From positions 32,627,501 through 32,691,500 of the forward strand of contig OY754464.1 in NCBI GenBank assembly GCA_963575645.1: 64,000 nt of DNA, given 5' to 3'. The position numbers were made by a program, and so were the translations under genes. A model generated the notes under the pieces. It was not told the origin of the DNA and ran no database searches. It saw only the letters and a list, made by a program, of their open reading frames with translations. Shown one piece after another: positions 10,049 through 20,374 of this stretch. Origin of the DNA: Xanthostigma xanthostigma (lineage: Eukaryota > Arthropoda > Insecta > Raphidioptera > Raphidiidae). Every line of letters begins with the position of its first letter. Positions within the stretch are counted from its first letter, which is position 1.

Positions 10049-10549
10049 ACATACATACAAACATAATTATTTGATTCTGGCGATCCTGATCAGGATAATG
10101 AGATAAACTTATCAAATTATTGTATTGTCACCGGTTCTTGATAAGTGTACAAAGTTTAAATTAAATCTGTCCGTTTAAGGCGGGTCAAAATCGTGCCCAA
10201 AGGAGTCGGTTACAAACATACATACAAACATAATTATTTAATTCTGGCGATCCTGATCAGGGTAATGAGATAAACTTATCAAATTATTGTATTGTCACCG
10301 GTTATTGATAAGTGTATAAAGTTTAAATTAAATCTGTCCATTTAAAGTGGGTCAAAATCGAGCCCAAACGAATCGGTTACAAACATACATACAAACATAA
10401 TTATTTGATTCTGGCGATACTGATCAGGATAATGAGATAAACTTATCAAATTATTGTATTGTCACCGGTTCTTGATAAGTGTACAAAGTTTAAATTAAAT
10501 CTGTCCGTTTAAAGTGGGTCAAAATCGAGCCCAAAGGAGTCGGTTACAA
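10049..10549 (+). repeat. Three tandem 167-bp repeats
   Basis: ACATACATACAAACATAATT starts at 10049, 10216 and 10383, an exact 167-bp period. Units differ at only a few positions (for example TTCTTGATA versus TTATTGATA). The unit text (CCTGATCAGGATAATGAGAT, then GATAAGTGTACAAAGTTT, then GTCGGTTACAA) is a diverged relative of the unit at 20015-20313. Such text occurs at the 3' end of non-LTR or SINE-like repeats in insects. After the third unit comes the CAGGTGAAGCTAATATAAAG tail. Confidence 0.92.
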
Positions 10550-10689
10550 TATAAGCGTATTTACATACATACAGGTGAAGCTAATATAAAGCATGTAATT
10601 AAAGTGTCTGTTTGAAATGTAAAAATAACAACTTTTTACTAAATGCATATTAAAGTATAAGTATACGGTACCTACATATAACAATTTTT

Positions 10690-10884
10690 AAATTTGTTTC
10701 GGTTTATCTCCGAAACGACTGGACCGATTTTAACGAAACTTTCACTGACAGATAGCTGATTATATGAGAAGTACCTTAGGCTACTATCATTTTCAACTAG
10801 CTGCTTCCCGTACGCAACTGGCTCCGTACGCGATTGTGATAAAACACGGTAAGGACGACAACAGTAATGAAGCCTTCGACTATA
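10690..10884 (+). repeat. Dispersed insect repeat end
   Basis: The TCTCCGAAACGACTGGACCG text and the GAAGCCTTCGACTATATCTG end are typical of short non-autonomous repeats in insects. The copy runs into repeat A at 12131, from which it is now separated by a hAT insertion. Confidence 0.5.
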
Positions 10885-10891
10885 TCTGTAC

Positions 10892-12130
10892 TAGTGTCCG
10901 ACCGAAATTTCGGTTTCGGCCAGTTTCGGCCAAAAAACTGGTTACGGCTTAGTTTCGGTTTCGGCTGCCTATCCGGCCGAAACTACGGCCGAAACCGAAA
11001 CTAAATTCGGGAGGTTTCGCGCTGAAATACGGTGCAGCTGCGAGCGACGAAGTGTCTTTTATGCCTGCGCGCTCCACGTTTTTTTTTTTTTTAGTTTGAA
11101 AGAAAACTCTTTGTATTTTCTTTCGATTGAAGTATTATTTGCATTAAAAATATTTATTTAGTTGTTGTATTTGGTAGGTAGGTACTTATTAATTTTAATT
11201 TTATTGTAGTTCGTTAACAAGAGTACCATACAAAATAAACAAAGTTTAAAAGAAATAATTTTGTTCATAAGATGAAAGAGTGTTTTCTTTTTTTTTTTTG
11301 TTGTGTGTACCTATGTACCTAAACATATTTATTAGGCAAATACTTTTTGTTTGTAATTTTGTTTTGTAGCTTTTATTTTATTTCATAATATTAAAAAAAA
11401 GTATATTTATTCAACACGCGTGAGTAATATGTAATTTCGGGGCCCTGCTAAACTCGGGAGAAATAATAAATTACTTCATGTTGACGCGTAGAGTGCTAAT
11501 AATAAGCCGTACAGTGTGATAATGAATTTTCTGGACCAATAGAAACTCAGTAGCAAGCCCAAGCGTGAAATAATGAAAAAAAACTGCACGCAGCTTCTGG
11601 ACCAATAGGAACGTGGTAGGCGGTATTGTATATATGAAAACAGCATCGCAATTCAGTGAAAGTCATGGCAATCTTGTGTGAATACACTGACGGTGGGTAC
11701 GTCAATCAATGAAGTGATTTATTATTTTTCCCTCTTTTATCAGGACCCCGATTACATATTACTCCTGCTAGTTGAATAAAGTATTATGTGCGACCATTGA
11801 TCGAAGGAGAATATTCCAGTCGCGTGCGTTTTACGCTCATGGAATCTTCTCCTTCTCTCACTAGTCGCACAATATACTATTATTTGTGTTTTAGAAATAA
11901 GGGGGGCAATAATATGATATGACAAGTTAATGATTAGTTAAAATATCAGAGGCAGAATGATTAATATGTGATTAATTTAAAAATTAAAACAAAAATAATA
12001 AAGCCTAATTATGATAATGTTTACTTTATTTTTTTCACGAAAAATGAAGTTTCGGTTTCGGCTGAAACTGAGACTGAGGCCGAAATTCGGTTTCGGTTTC
12101 GGCCGTAAAACCAGTTTCGGTCGGACACTA
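10892..12130. mobile_element. Non-autonomous hAT element, 1,239 bp, 8-bp TSD
   Basis: The left end reads TAGTGTCCGACCGAAA. The right end is its reverse complement, TTTCGGTCGGACACTA. The subterminal regions are rich in GGTTTCGG motifs in both orientations (10905-11010, 12050-12125). ATCTGTAC lies directly on both sides (10884-10891 and 12131-12138), a perfect 8-bp target duplication diagnostic of hAT. No transposase frame is present, so it needs an enzyme in trans. It carries a nested repeat (11402-11890) shared with 31445-31912, and it landed at the 5' start of a repeat A copy. Confidence 0.92.
11402..11890 (+). repeat. Repeat N inside the hAT; inverted copy at 31445-31912
   Basis: The unit consists of two back-to-back hairpins. 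ATTCAACACGCGTGAGTAAT (11407 on) pairs with the region ending at 11777. AGTATTATGTGCGAC (11780 on) pairs with GTCGCACAATATACT (11865-11880). The same two-hairpin unit occurs at 31445-31912 in the opposite orientation and without hAT ends. Repeat N is therefore an element in its own right, nested in the hAT. Confidence 0.8.
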
Positions 12131-12490
12131 ATCTGTACTAATATATAAAGGTGAAGAGTTTGTCTGTTTGTTTGGTTGAACGCGATATTCTCGGGAACTA
12201 CTGGTTCGAATTGATTTTTATTTTTGTTAGATAGTCCATTTATCGAGGAAAGCTATAGGCTATATAATATCCCGCTACGACCAATAGGAGTGGAGCATCA
12301 ATGAAAAATGTTGCAAAATAACTCAAAATTTGTCCGTCCGACAAAAAATTTTGAACGGTAACTCCGATCATCATGAAATTTGGACACAACATTCATCTCG
12401 GTAAACTAAGATGAACGTGCGTACTCATGTCCCTCCTCCCCATTCGTTCTTTTGCACTCGGGTGAAACCGTGCAGGACCGCTAGTATAAT
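12131..12490 (+). repeat. Repeat A, copy 1
   Basis: Begins TAATATATAAAGGTGAAGAG, passes AGCTATAGGCTATATAATAT and CGACCAATAGGAG, and ends GGTGAAACCGTGCAGGACCG. Other copies are at 60362-60637 (plus) and 46917-47665 (minus, split). Non-coding. The ends fit the Helitron-like or SINE-like short repeats common in insects. Upstream it is separated from its original neighbour by the hAT. Confidence 0.75.
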
Positions 12491-12904
12491 GCATAACCGT
12501 GTTTCATTACAATCGCGTGAGGAGCCGCGGGAAACAGCTAGTTGAAAATATAACAAACTTGTCGCTATTAAGGTATACCGGTTGGAAAGGATGTAGAATA
12601 CTTACCTAGTAACCTAAATATCGCAGATTCAATCCCTATTTTTTTTTTTTTTTTTTGGCAGAGGAGCAAATCTACTTACGGACACCCGATCCCGGTAGTA
12701 TTATTTAAACTGGCATTTTGAAATTATTTTGCCACCCAATTATTTTTATTGAGTATTTTGAAATTACGCAAAAAAACAACATTCAGATTATTCTTGTATA
12801 TGTCAAAAATACAAATTCACTTAAAATTTGTCCAGATATGTTAAAATTAACAGACTGTTGTATGAGCAGTTCTTTAAAACAAATGCTAAAATTGTACTAA
12901 AAGT
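12491..12904. other. No gene seen; T-tract at 12640
   Basis: An 18-base T-run (12639-12656) precedes GGCAGAGGAGCAAATC. This could be the A-tail of a minus-strand short retroposon, but I found no flanking duplication. Confidence 0.35.
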
Positions 12905-13571
12905 AAAAAAATTCCCGCCAATTGGGCGACGGGACCATTCCAACTTCTAAAATGTTGACATTTGATTATAATAAAAAAAATAAAATTTATGATATCGCGT
13001 GAGGTGACGAGGGTAATGGCTAATATTCAATATGATATTAACTATTCGTTGCCATGGTTACCTACATAGTATGTTCCACGTCATGTAAAAATTAATCAAA
13101 GCATGCCTAACTAGTTTATTTCTGACAGATCCATAAACAACAGAGCGGGTGATTTTTTTTTATTTTCAAAATATTTCCGAAACTATAAAGTTCAAAAAAA
13201 AAATTTTTAACAAAACTTTCTTGAAAAAATAAGTAGAATAATAAGCCGTTATGGAAAGTATACCATTATTATATAAAAAATACCGTTTTAGCATATATCT
13301 TTTCTGCGCATGCGCCGATTTTCCCCAAAAACAATAAGGCTCTTCATATTTGCATACCAAACATCCTCCTAAAATTTGGTTTCAATCCGCTCATCCGTTT
13401 GACCTGTATCGTGTTCACAGACAAACAAACAGACTAACAGACGCACAGAGATTTTCCAAAAATATGTTTTTTGAATTCGGGGAACCTCAAAACGGAAGGA
13501 TATTGTAAAATTTTTGAAAAGTGATTTTTGACCTAAAATAGTACCATTCTCCACTTGTGGGTTGGAATGGT
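12905..13571 (+). repeat. Repeat B, copy 1 (TIR-like ends)
   Basis: Starts near CCAATTGGGCGACGGGACCA, with ACCATTCCAACTT close to the left end and GTTGGAATGGT at the right end, so the ends are short inverted repeats. The interior includes CATGGTTACCTACATA, AATAAGCCGTTATG and GACCTGTATCGTGTTCACAG. Full or partial copies lie at 22741-23400, 24301-24844 and 57485-58545, with fragments at 24225-24272, 31041-31112, 35237-35285 and 60637-60698. No transposase. Probably a non-autonomous DNA transposon family of about 660 bp. Confidence 0.82.
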
Positions 13572-13583
13572 AAAAGTTATGAA
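13571..13583 (+). repeat. 13-bp direct repeat, left (putative TSD)
   Basis: TAAAAGTTATGAA recurs at 13807-13819 on the far side of the palindrome, as expected if 13584-13806 is an insertion into the flank of repeat B. Confidence 0.7.
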
Positions 13584-13614
13584 CAAAAATATTAAGAGCA
13601 CTGTGGTTTGAATC

Positions 13615-13808
13615 TAATAAAAAATAGAGAATAGTTACTTCTTACCACAACAAGTTTATTAGTGGATGTACATTTCGAGAGCTATGCTCTCATCTTCAGC
13701 AATACACTAAGTTTAGTGTATTGCTGAAGATGAGAGCATAGCTCTCGAAATGTACATCCACTAATAAACTTGTTGTGGTAAGAAGTAACTATTCTCTATT
13801 TTTTATTA
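13615..13808. repeat. Perfect palindrome, 96-bp arms, with two inverted hammerhead-like cores
   Basis: Bases 13615-13710 are the reverse complement of 13713-13808, with only a 2-base centre (GT). Each arm holds CTGAAGATGAGAGC, a 3-base loop, then GCTCTCGAAATG (13723-13755 plus; 13668-13700 minus). CTGAAGA fits the hammerhead CUGANGA strand and CGAAA the second core strand, with a 6-bp helix II between. The palindrome is bracketed by a 13-bp direct repeat, suggesting insertion as a unit. Its likely source is the terminal repeat of a Penelope-like element arranged head to head; no protein remains. Confidence 0.85.
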
Positions 13809-13819
13809 AAAGTTATGAA

Positions 13820-14284
13820 GGCTAAAACTTAATCAAAATTTTACGATGAACGTTTTCTTTTGCACCTGAGTATATCGTGTATGTAAGAGATTTTAGAATT
13901 GCAAATCCTTCATGATCTAACTAAGATGCTTGTAGAAGGTGCAGCTGGGTGTTAAGGTGGACACACTGCAGTACACAAATATAAATCATCCAATTGGGAC
14001 GTTGCTTTGTTTAATTTATAGTCTATCATAAAGTATCCAGCTGTGTCCGAAATCATCGTTATATTTAATGCGCGTTCCTTCTCGCTATGATTTATTAATT
14101 AAGACGTAACAGACAGTCCACTTGAAATGTGTGTACACTGACGTTACCTACGCATTATTAGTGTATTTGCCATAAGGCACTTACACTATTGGCGTCGGTG
14201 GGATGGCGGGACCTAGGGGTCGGACCAAATTTTCTCGACGTTTCATAGCCTTCTAAGAAGTTTGGCACCATTTTTGGAAATGTT
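13820..14284. other. No gene seen
   Basis: AT-rich unique-looking sequence. From 14200 on, the GGCGTCGGTGGGATGGCGGG text is GC-rich but has no reading frame of interest. Confidence 0.4.
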
Positions 14285-14290
14285 TATATA

Positions 14291-14337
<47 letters not shown>

Positions 14338-14343
14338 ATATAT
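14285..14343. repeat. (TA)n microsatellite
   Basis: About 59 bp of TA dinucleotides with three interruptions. Confidence 0.95.
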
Positions 14344-14344
14344 G

Positions 14345-14735
14345 TGTTAGCACGATAACTCTCGACAGACTTAATCGATTTAAACGAAATTTTGTCCACA
14401 CGTTGGAATCCATCACCGCACGAAGCCTATTTAAAATGGGCCCAATCGGGCCATGTTAAGGGTGGTATTTAGGGGTTGAAAAAAGTTTTCGGGCCCAAAA
14501 ATACCGAAAAAATTCTCAGAATCGTTTCAAAATTGAAATTTAACCCTTTAGTAATTATTAAAATGTGCTGCTAAAATTAAAAAAAAATCGGCCAGACAGA
14601 ACCGGACTTACAAATTTTATGAAAACACAAGTTTACTGATATAGATTTACATACTGAAGGGTGTATATAATTTGGTACAGATGTTGAATTGATATTTAGT
14701 ATTAAAATTAAGTAAAAATATGTTGTGTTAAGGGG
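14345..14735 (+). repeat. Possible short dispersed repeat
   Basis: The text CGATAACTCTCGACAGAC and GATTTAAACGAAATTTTGTC resembles the generic response-like repeats of insects, but I found no second copy in the window. No gene. Confidence 0.25.
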
Positions 14736-14794
14736 TGTATTAAGGGGTGATTTTTTTTATTTTGTTCAAAAACAAAGTTAAGTTCATACAAAAG

Positions 14795-14870
14795 TCACAC
14801 TGCCTATATAAGCAAATACACTATATTGTCGGCAGGGTTTCGCGCTGCGACCCGAGTTTTTTTTGTAACT
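14795..14870 (+). repeat. Dispersed repeat, inverted copy at 42870-42930
   Basis: CACTATATTGTCGGCAG and CGACCCGAGTTTTTTT recur in reverse complement near 42870-42930 with moderate divergence. Confidence 0.6.
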
Positions 14871-15204
14871 TACGGTTGTTGCCTGATTGACGCACGCGCA
14901 ATATTATGATCATCGTAATTAGTGTCAGATTTGAATGCACATAAAACAGGTTCACATAAATCACAAAGGGAAATAATTTTCCAGGCGACTAACTATTTGC
15001 AACTAAAAAAAATAACTTGACAGCGATGAAATATTTTGGCAATAATTATATTAGATGAGCTTCAAACGCAAGGTTATATATAAGCTACTTTAAGGTAGCG
15101 AACATATTAAAAAAGTCAATTGACATCATAGGCGAGGAACTACAAATAGTGACATGGCGACTAATATTAACAGTGGGATGACAAAGACTGTATTATAACA
15201 ACTA

Positions 15205-15365
15205 ATGAAAAAAAGGGGGGGGCGTTTGCAGGGAGTTCTTTAAAAAACAATTACTGGGTCGTGTCGATCCGATGGCTTTTTTCGCGCATGGAAAAGGGGA
15301 GGGCGTTTGGGTGAAGTTCTTAAAAAAACAATTACGGGGTCGTGTCGATGCAAGCCTTTTGATAC
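15205..15365 (-). repeat. 81-bp minisatellite, two units (family C array)
   Basis: GGGCGTTT begins at 15220 and 15301, an 81-bp period. The unit (GTCGTGTCGAT, then AAAACAATTAC, then AAGTTCTT, then GGGCGTTT) is the reverse complement of the 82-bp unit at 37164-37387. It is therefore a third site of the same minisatellite. Confidence 0.85.
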
Positions 15366-15369
15366 GGAA

Positions 15370-16555
15370 AACATTTCAGTGAAAAATATTGAAAATACTA
15401 AATAACTCGATTCTTCACGTTGTTGTAGTTAACTTATTGTCTTCTAAGATTGGTTTCATGCTTTTTAGATTCAATTAATACAATTTTCTTTTGTTTTCTA
15501 AACAAATGTCAACAATAGAATCAACAGTCTAGTTCCAAAACTGTAAATACGCAAATAACTAGATTAGATACACAATATGGCGAACAAAGTATCGCGCATG
15601 CCAAATGAAGTCGAAGACGGAACGCGTAAGACGCCGAGTTTGAAATTTGCATGCATTATAACATTGACAATATCCAATAACCAAATATAGTTAGTTAGAA
15701 TATATTATGTATACAATTCTCCTAATAAGGTTACATTTTTAAAAACTATAGCATAAAGTTAACAACAACTATACAAAATGATAGGCGCCCAGTTGTCCGG
15801 CTGGCGCAAAGCAGGGGGCTTCACGCCGCAATGCCATCTGTTCACACCAAGCACTACCAACTCCTACAAAAGTCACTCGTGCAAATTGTATATGCGCGAA
15901 GAACATGCAACCGTTGCCTGACATCACAGACCATCGCTACACTCGTATGACTGTGATACAGGAAAGCCACACAATTTGTGTTCTTTCATACTGGTGCAAA
16001 TCAATCTAGAAAATGTGATATTTCATAGGCCACTTGAAAACGGAACCAACACTAATGTTATCATTAGACTCGTACCTACTACCACGATATAAGTTACACC
16101 TCGGTGGGTATTGAAGTATTGAAGCTGTACTTTGGACAGAAGTAATTGGTTACAACTATTTACGAAATTTCAGCATTAAAGTATTATAATAACCTATAAT
16201 ATTTTGTTGAAAACATATTTCATTAAAAAATATTAATAACATAATTTTAAGTAAGTATATATACGAAACGTGATATAGTCATCAAGAGTGTTATTGGGAG
16301 AGAATTATTTGGAAGAGTTACTAAGCAGTAGTTATTAAAAGAAGTAACGATGTAGAAACCAAGTGTAATGGGAAAAAGGCGGTGGTGGTCTGTTTTCTTA
16401 TCATGATAATTTCTAGTTAATAAATAAATAATATAGATATAAAACTATCAAATGCACTATTTTAAAAGGACCGGAACACATCGAGATCCTGCTAGTCGGC
16501 ACCAAATTTACGTCGAAAATAACACGGAAAAATTAAATAGCAAGTAATAAATAAA
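15370..16555. other. No gene recognised
   Basis: A GC-richer segment at 15775-15960 has a 48-codon frame starting MIGAQLSGW that I cannot assign. It may be part of an exon or of a repeat. The rest is AT-rich. Confidence 0.35.
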
Positions 16556-16559
16556 AAAA

Positions 16560-16800
16560 ATTGAATAAAAGCTTCGGATCAAAGGAAGAAGTCATAATCG
16601 CGCAAACAGCAGCAAGTGGTCTAGTAAACGCTCAAAAAGAAATAACAAGGACAGAGTATATATATTAATCATATCTCTAATACTGATAGCAGCCAACATT
16701 TTGGACATAGCGATAAGAAAATGCAAGAAAGTCATACGAACAGCAGTGAAAGAAGAAGTCGAGAAGCACGATCTGGGTAATATTCAAGTAATCTCTTAAT
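16560..16800 (+). pseudogene. Relic of a small single-pass membrane protein, origin unknown
   Basis: One frame gives FGSKEEVIIAQTAASG (about 16572-16620). A second frame, shifted by one frameshift near 16650, gives a 19-residue hydrophobic segment beginning YILIISLILIAAN, then a basic tail RKCKKVIRT and KEEVEKH. A short acidic N-terminal motif, one membrane helix and a basic cytosolic tail look like a real ancestral protein. I do not recognise the family. Similar layouts occur in mobile-element or viral accessory proteins, but that is a guess. No flanking LTR or TIR was seen. Confidence 0.3.
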
Positions 16801-16809
16801 GCAGCTCAT

Positions 16810-17365
16810 CGGGAGTCAACGTCCGCAACAGATACCAAAGCACGGTCAGCAATTACAAACGCAAGTTTTTTTTTCAAATAATAAAATAGTAATGAGTATC
16901 ATTAAATTAAAAGAACATATTTAATAAAAGTAGATACCCAACAAAGAAAAGGGGAAATATTGGATACAAAACTAGAAGAGACCATATTACCTTTAATTAA
17001 AAATGACCTGAAGATCCCAACATTACAAAATTGGTGAATTGGCTAAGGTTGATATATACAAAAAAACGATCACCAAAGGAAAACAACTACTACCTATCTA
17101 TTCAATCCAATATTTCTAAGATCTTATGATTCAAAAATGATAACGTCACAAGGGAGAGATCGTTAGAATTATAAGAATGAGTTTAAATCATGGTAGCTTT
17201 TCGACACATGTATATAAAATCGGTGCAGTAAATACAAGCGTATGTAGTTGTGACCATACACATCTATATTTTGTAATTTAAACCAACATGTTTTTTGCAT
17301 GCAAAAAATAGTCTACAATTTATATCCAATATCCAAATAAACTCTAATAGTAGGCGAGCCCACGA
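16810..17365. other. No gene seen
   Basis: AT-rich, no recognisable frames or repeats. Confidence 0.4.
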
Positions 17366-17369
17366 TGCT

Positions 17370-17900
17370 AAATGGGAATTTACTCGAGCGTCGTAGGGAC
17401 CTATTGGATTTTTAAGGTTAGATAGTAGAAAGAGAAAAAGGTTATATGATGTACAACAACCTTTCACCGGAATGGGGGGGTCGTCTATAGGTTTTCAAAA
17501 ATGTAAAAAAAAATAGTCACATGAAAATACTCGAGCGTGTCAGATATTCATAGTGTATATGCCCTACGTGTCTCTGATATTAGAGGTATGTAATCCGCCG
17601 GTTTGCATGGTAGGAGTGGCTGTACGGAAGGGTTGGAAATGAAAAAAAAACTTTATTCGAGCGCGTCAGATATTCAGAGGGGATGTTAAGTGACCCCGAA
17701 AGAGGCTATCACTCAAAAGACTGACGATTCGGACATGATGCAAGCTCGTAGCGGCTTCTTTAAAATGAAAAAAAATCGTCTTTTTGAAATACTCGATCGC
17801 CTCAGATTATGTATACAGGCGATTCAACTTGATGTCCTAGTCGTGCTGACCTATAATCTGACGATTATTTGGAGGGATTTTCTTAGTCTGACGGATTAAA
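17370..17900 (+). repeat. Degenerate units around CTCGAGCGxGTCAGAT
   Basis: TACTCGAGCG occurs near 17380 and 17529. TATTCGAGCGCGTCAGATAT occurs near 17653 and TACTCGATCGCCTCAGATTA near 17789, followed by two TCTGACG motifs (17857, 17885). Spacing is 120-150 bp and the intervening text is diverged. A related AATCGTCAGATTATC lies at 18482. This looks like an old, decayed tandem array. Confidence 0.55.
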
Positions 17901-19100
17901 AAAAATGAAAATAAGTTAACAATAAAAAATGATTGTCTTTCAGTTACAGTAATTGGAATTCATTGCTAACTCATCTTCAAAAAAGTTTGCCGCTTTGCCG
18001 CTATTGAAGAAGGCCAAGCATCACATAATGTTACTATAATTGTATATTAGGACTTAGGTTACGACTTAGTAAACAGATACTTAACAATGAGTCGGTTTTG
18101 TAATTCATTTAATGTCTTTTTAAAATTATAAGCTTTTTGTGTGTCCTTAAAATTACCTTCAAAAATATTAGGGCCCGAGAAAATCCCATTCTAAATTTTA
18201 TCCCCCCAAATTTAGGGGGTAAACCACCAACTTGGCAACCCTGGTGTGAGGACGATGCGAGAGAGTAAGAGATAGAGAAAACGTCAAAGGGAAAGAGAGG
18301 CGCTGCACGCATTAAAATTTGTGCTTTTTCGGCTTGCGGAAATCGGCAGATTATATTTTTTCCGTTATTCTTGAATTATTTCCTTCAAAATAAAAAAAAA
18401 ATCGATCGCGATCGGTAATATCAAGGTGGCGTTTTTTTTTTGCAAGTTTGTGACCTGTCCACTCTCTTACGTTACGCTCAAATCGTCAGATTATCAAAAT
18501 GCACACTTTTTAGCATGTAATTAACCGACCTTACCTTAATCGAGTATTTCTAACGATCCTATATTAAGGGTTTATATATGGTGGAGGTACTCAACAGGGT
18601 ACAAGGTATCCTCCTTTAATAATAAATAAAATTATTATTTATTGTAAAGTTTTAATCAGGCGTTAATCAAAGTAGTGAATAACCCCGTTTATGTTAATCT
18701 GCCGCGCGAGTAAATCCCAAAATCCCCTATTGGGTTGCTCTACTATAAATGTGATTCTTCATTTAAATGTTGTCCTATTATGATATAATTTCTACATACT
18801 AACAGTAGTCATTACGTATGCCAACCGAGACCTGGGTCCTGAGTTTCTCTGGGATTCTAATAAGCAAGAAAATGTGTGTGTCTTTAATCTCAGCCTATGT
18901 CGTTCCTAATAACAGTTTTGTATTTGATATGGTAACATGGCGTTAGTGAATGTTCGTTTCATAACTGGTAGAACTTACTCGAATCTATAACTAAAACTAT
19001 GCTGTCGCTATACTTGTATACTAAGTAGGTATAATTCTGGAAGCTGGTTAATGAGTTTTTTCACAATTGGTGATGAAACTTGTTAATGCATTTTTCTATA
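17901..19100. other. No gene seen; diverged repeat fragments
   Basis: 18185-18320 contains AACTTGGCAACCCTGGTGTG and a purine-rich GAGAGAG stretch of the kind found in insect MITEs. No second copy was found here. The rest is unassigned. Confidence 0.35.
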
Positions 19101-19774
19101 GAATAGATAGAATAGAATAGATATATATTTTGTCAGTCGAGATATACAAAATCTGTTTGACACGTCAACAAAATATTAAACATTATAAATTACAACGTAT
19201 AAATTACACGATATAAAATATTACAGAATAAAATTATTGGCAACATAAAAATTCATCTACGCTGTAAAAGACCCGTTCTAATAAAAATGTTTTTACATTC
19301 CTTTTAAAAATGGAATATGTATTATTTTTACACCTTTCAGGTAGTCTATTGTATACATAAGCTGCGTAATTTTCTGGGCAATACTTAAAAACGTCTTTCG
19401 TCGCTAGGGGAATTTTAATAGATTTTTTTCTTCGAGTATTATGACCATGTCCATCCTCTGCCAAGGCATAGTTTGCCATATTTTTGTGAGCGTAAAGCAA
19501 CAAGCAAAAGATATAAATGCATGGAACTGTCATGATTTTTTTTTCGAGAAAAATAGCCCTACAAGATTGGTTTCTTTTCAGTTTGAACATTGCGCGTACT
19601 ATACTCTTTTGCTTGATGAAAACACTCACAAAAGAGGCATTATGACCCCAAGCTGCAATACCATACCTTAACACAGGATAGACATGGCCATAATAAATTG
19701 TTTTTACTATGTCTGGACTCGCTAAAACATTGGCCCTTTTCATCACGTACACAAACTTTGACAAGCTTTTACAT

Positions 19775-20000
19775 AAATAAAATATAGTTTAAAAAAAACT
19801 AAAAAACACGCTTTATATCGAACTAAAAAGTAAAAAATAATTTTTTTAAAATAAGCTTAAAAAGCGTTGGGCGCTTTGTTCCACATTTTCGTACATCGAG
19901 CGCCCAACGCTTTTTAAGCTTATTTTAAAAAAATTATTTTTTACTTTTTAGTTCGATATAAAGCGTGTTTTTTAGTTTTTTTTAAACTATATTTTATTTT
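19775..20000. repeat. Palindrome, about 100-bp arms
   Basis: 19775-19876 is the reverse complement of 19900-20000 over almost its full length. The 23-bp loop is TTGTTCCACATTTTCGTACA plus three bases. The inner stem is AGCGTTGGGCGCT. Confidence 0.9.
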
Positions 20001-20014
20001 TCACTTTTTAGTTT

Positions 20015-20313
20015 GAGGATCTATAAAAGAATTTATTAATCCTGGGGGTCCTAATAAGGATAATGGGAAACTGTTATCAAATTATTGCATTGTCATCGGT
20101 CCTTGATACGTATGCAAAGTTTCAAATTAATCAGACTTCGGGAAATTGGTGAAAATAAAGCGTTTACTACAGAGGATCTATAAAAGAATTTATTAATCCT
20201 GGGGGTCCTAATAAGGATAATGGGAAACTGTTATCAAATTATTGCATTGTCATCGGTCCTTGATACGTATGCAAAGTTTCAAATTAATCAGACTTCGGGA
20301 AATTGGTGAAAAT
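20015..20313 (+). repeat. 157-bp tandem duplication
   Basis: GAGGATCTATAAAAGAATTT starts at 20015 and 20172. The units look identical by eye up to GAAATTGGTGAAAAT. A diverged relative of the 167-bp unit at 10049-10549 (same order of CCT..AAGGATAATG, ATTGCATTGTCATCGGT, TGCAAAGTTT). Confidence 0.92.
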
Positions 20314-20337
20314 TATGCTCAAAGATTCCGTTACATG

Positions 20338-20374
20338 CATACATACATACATAATACATACATACATACATACA
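20338..20374. repeat. (CATA)n microsatellite
   Basis: CATACATACATACATAATAC and continuing, ending the tandem repeat unit. Confidence 0.9.
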
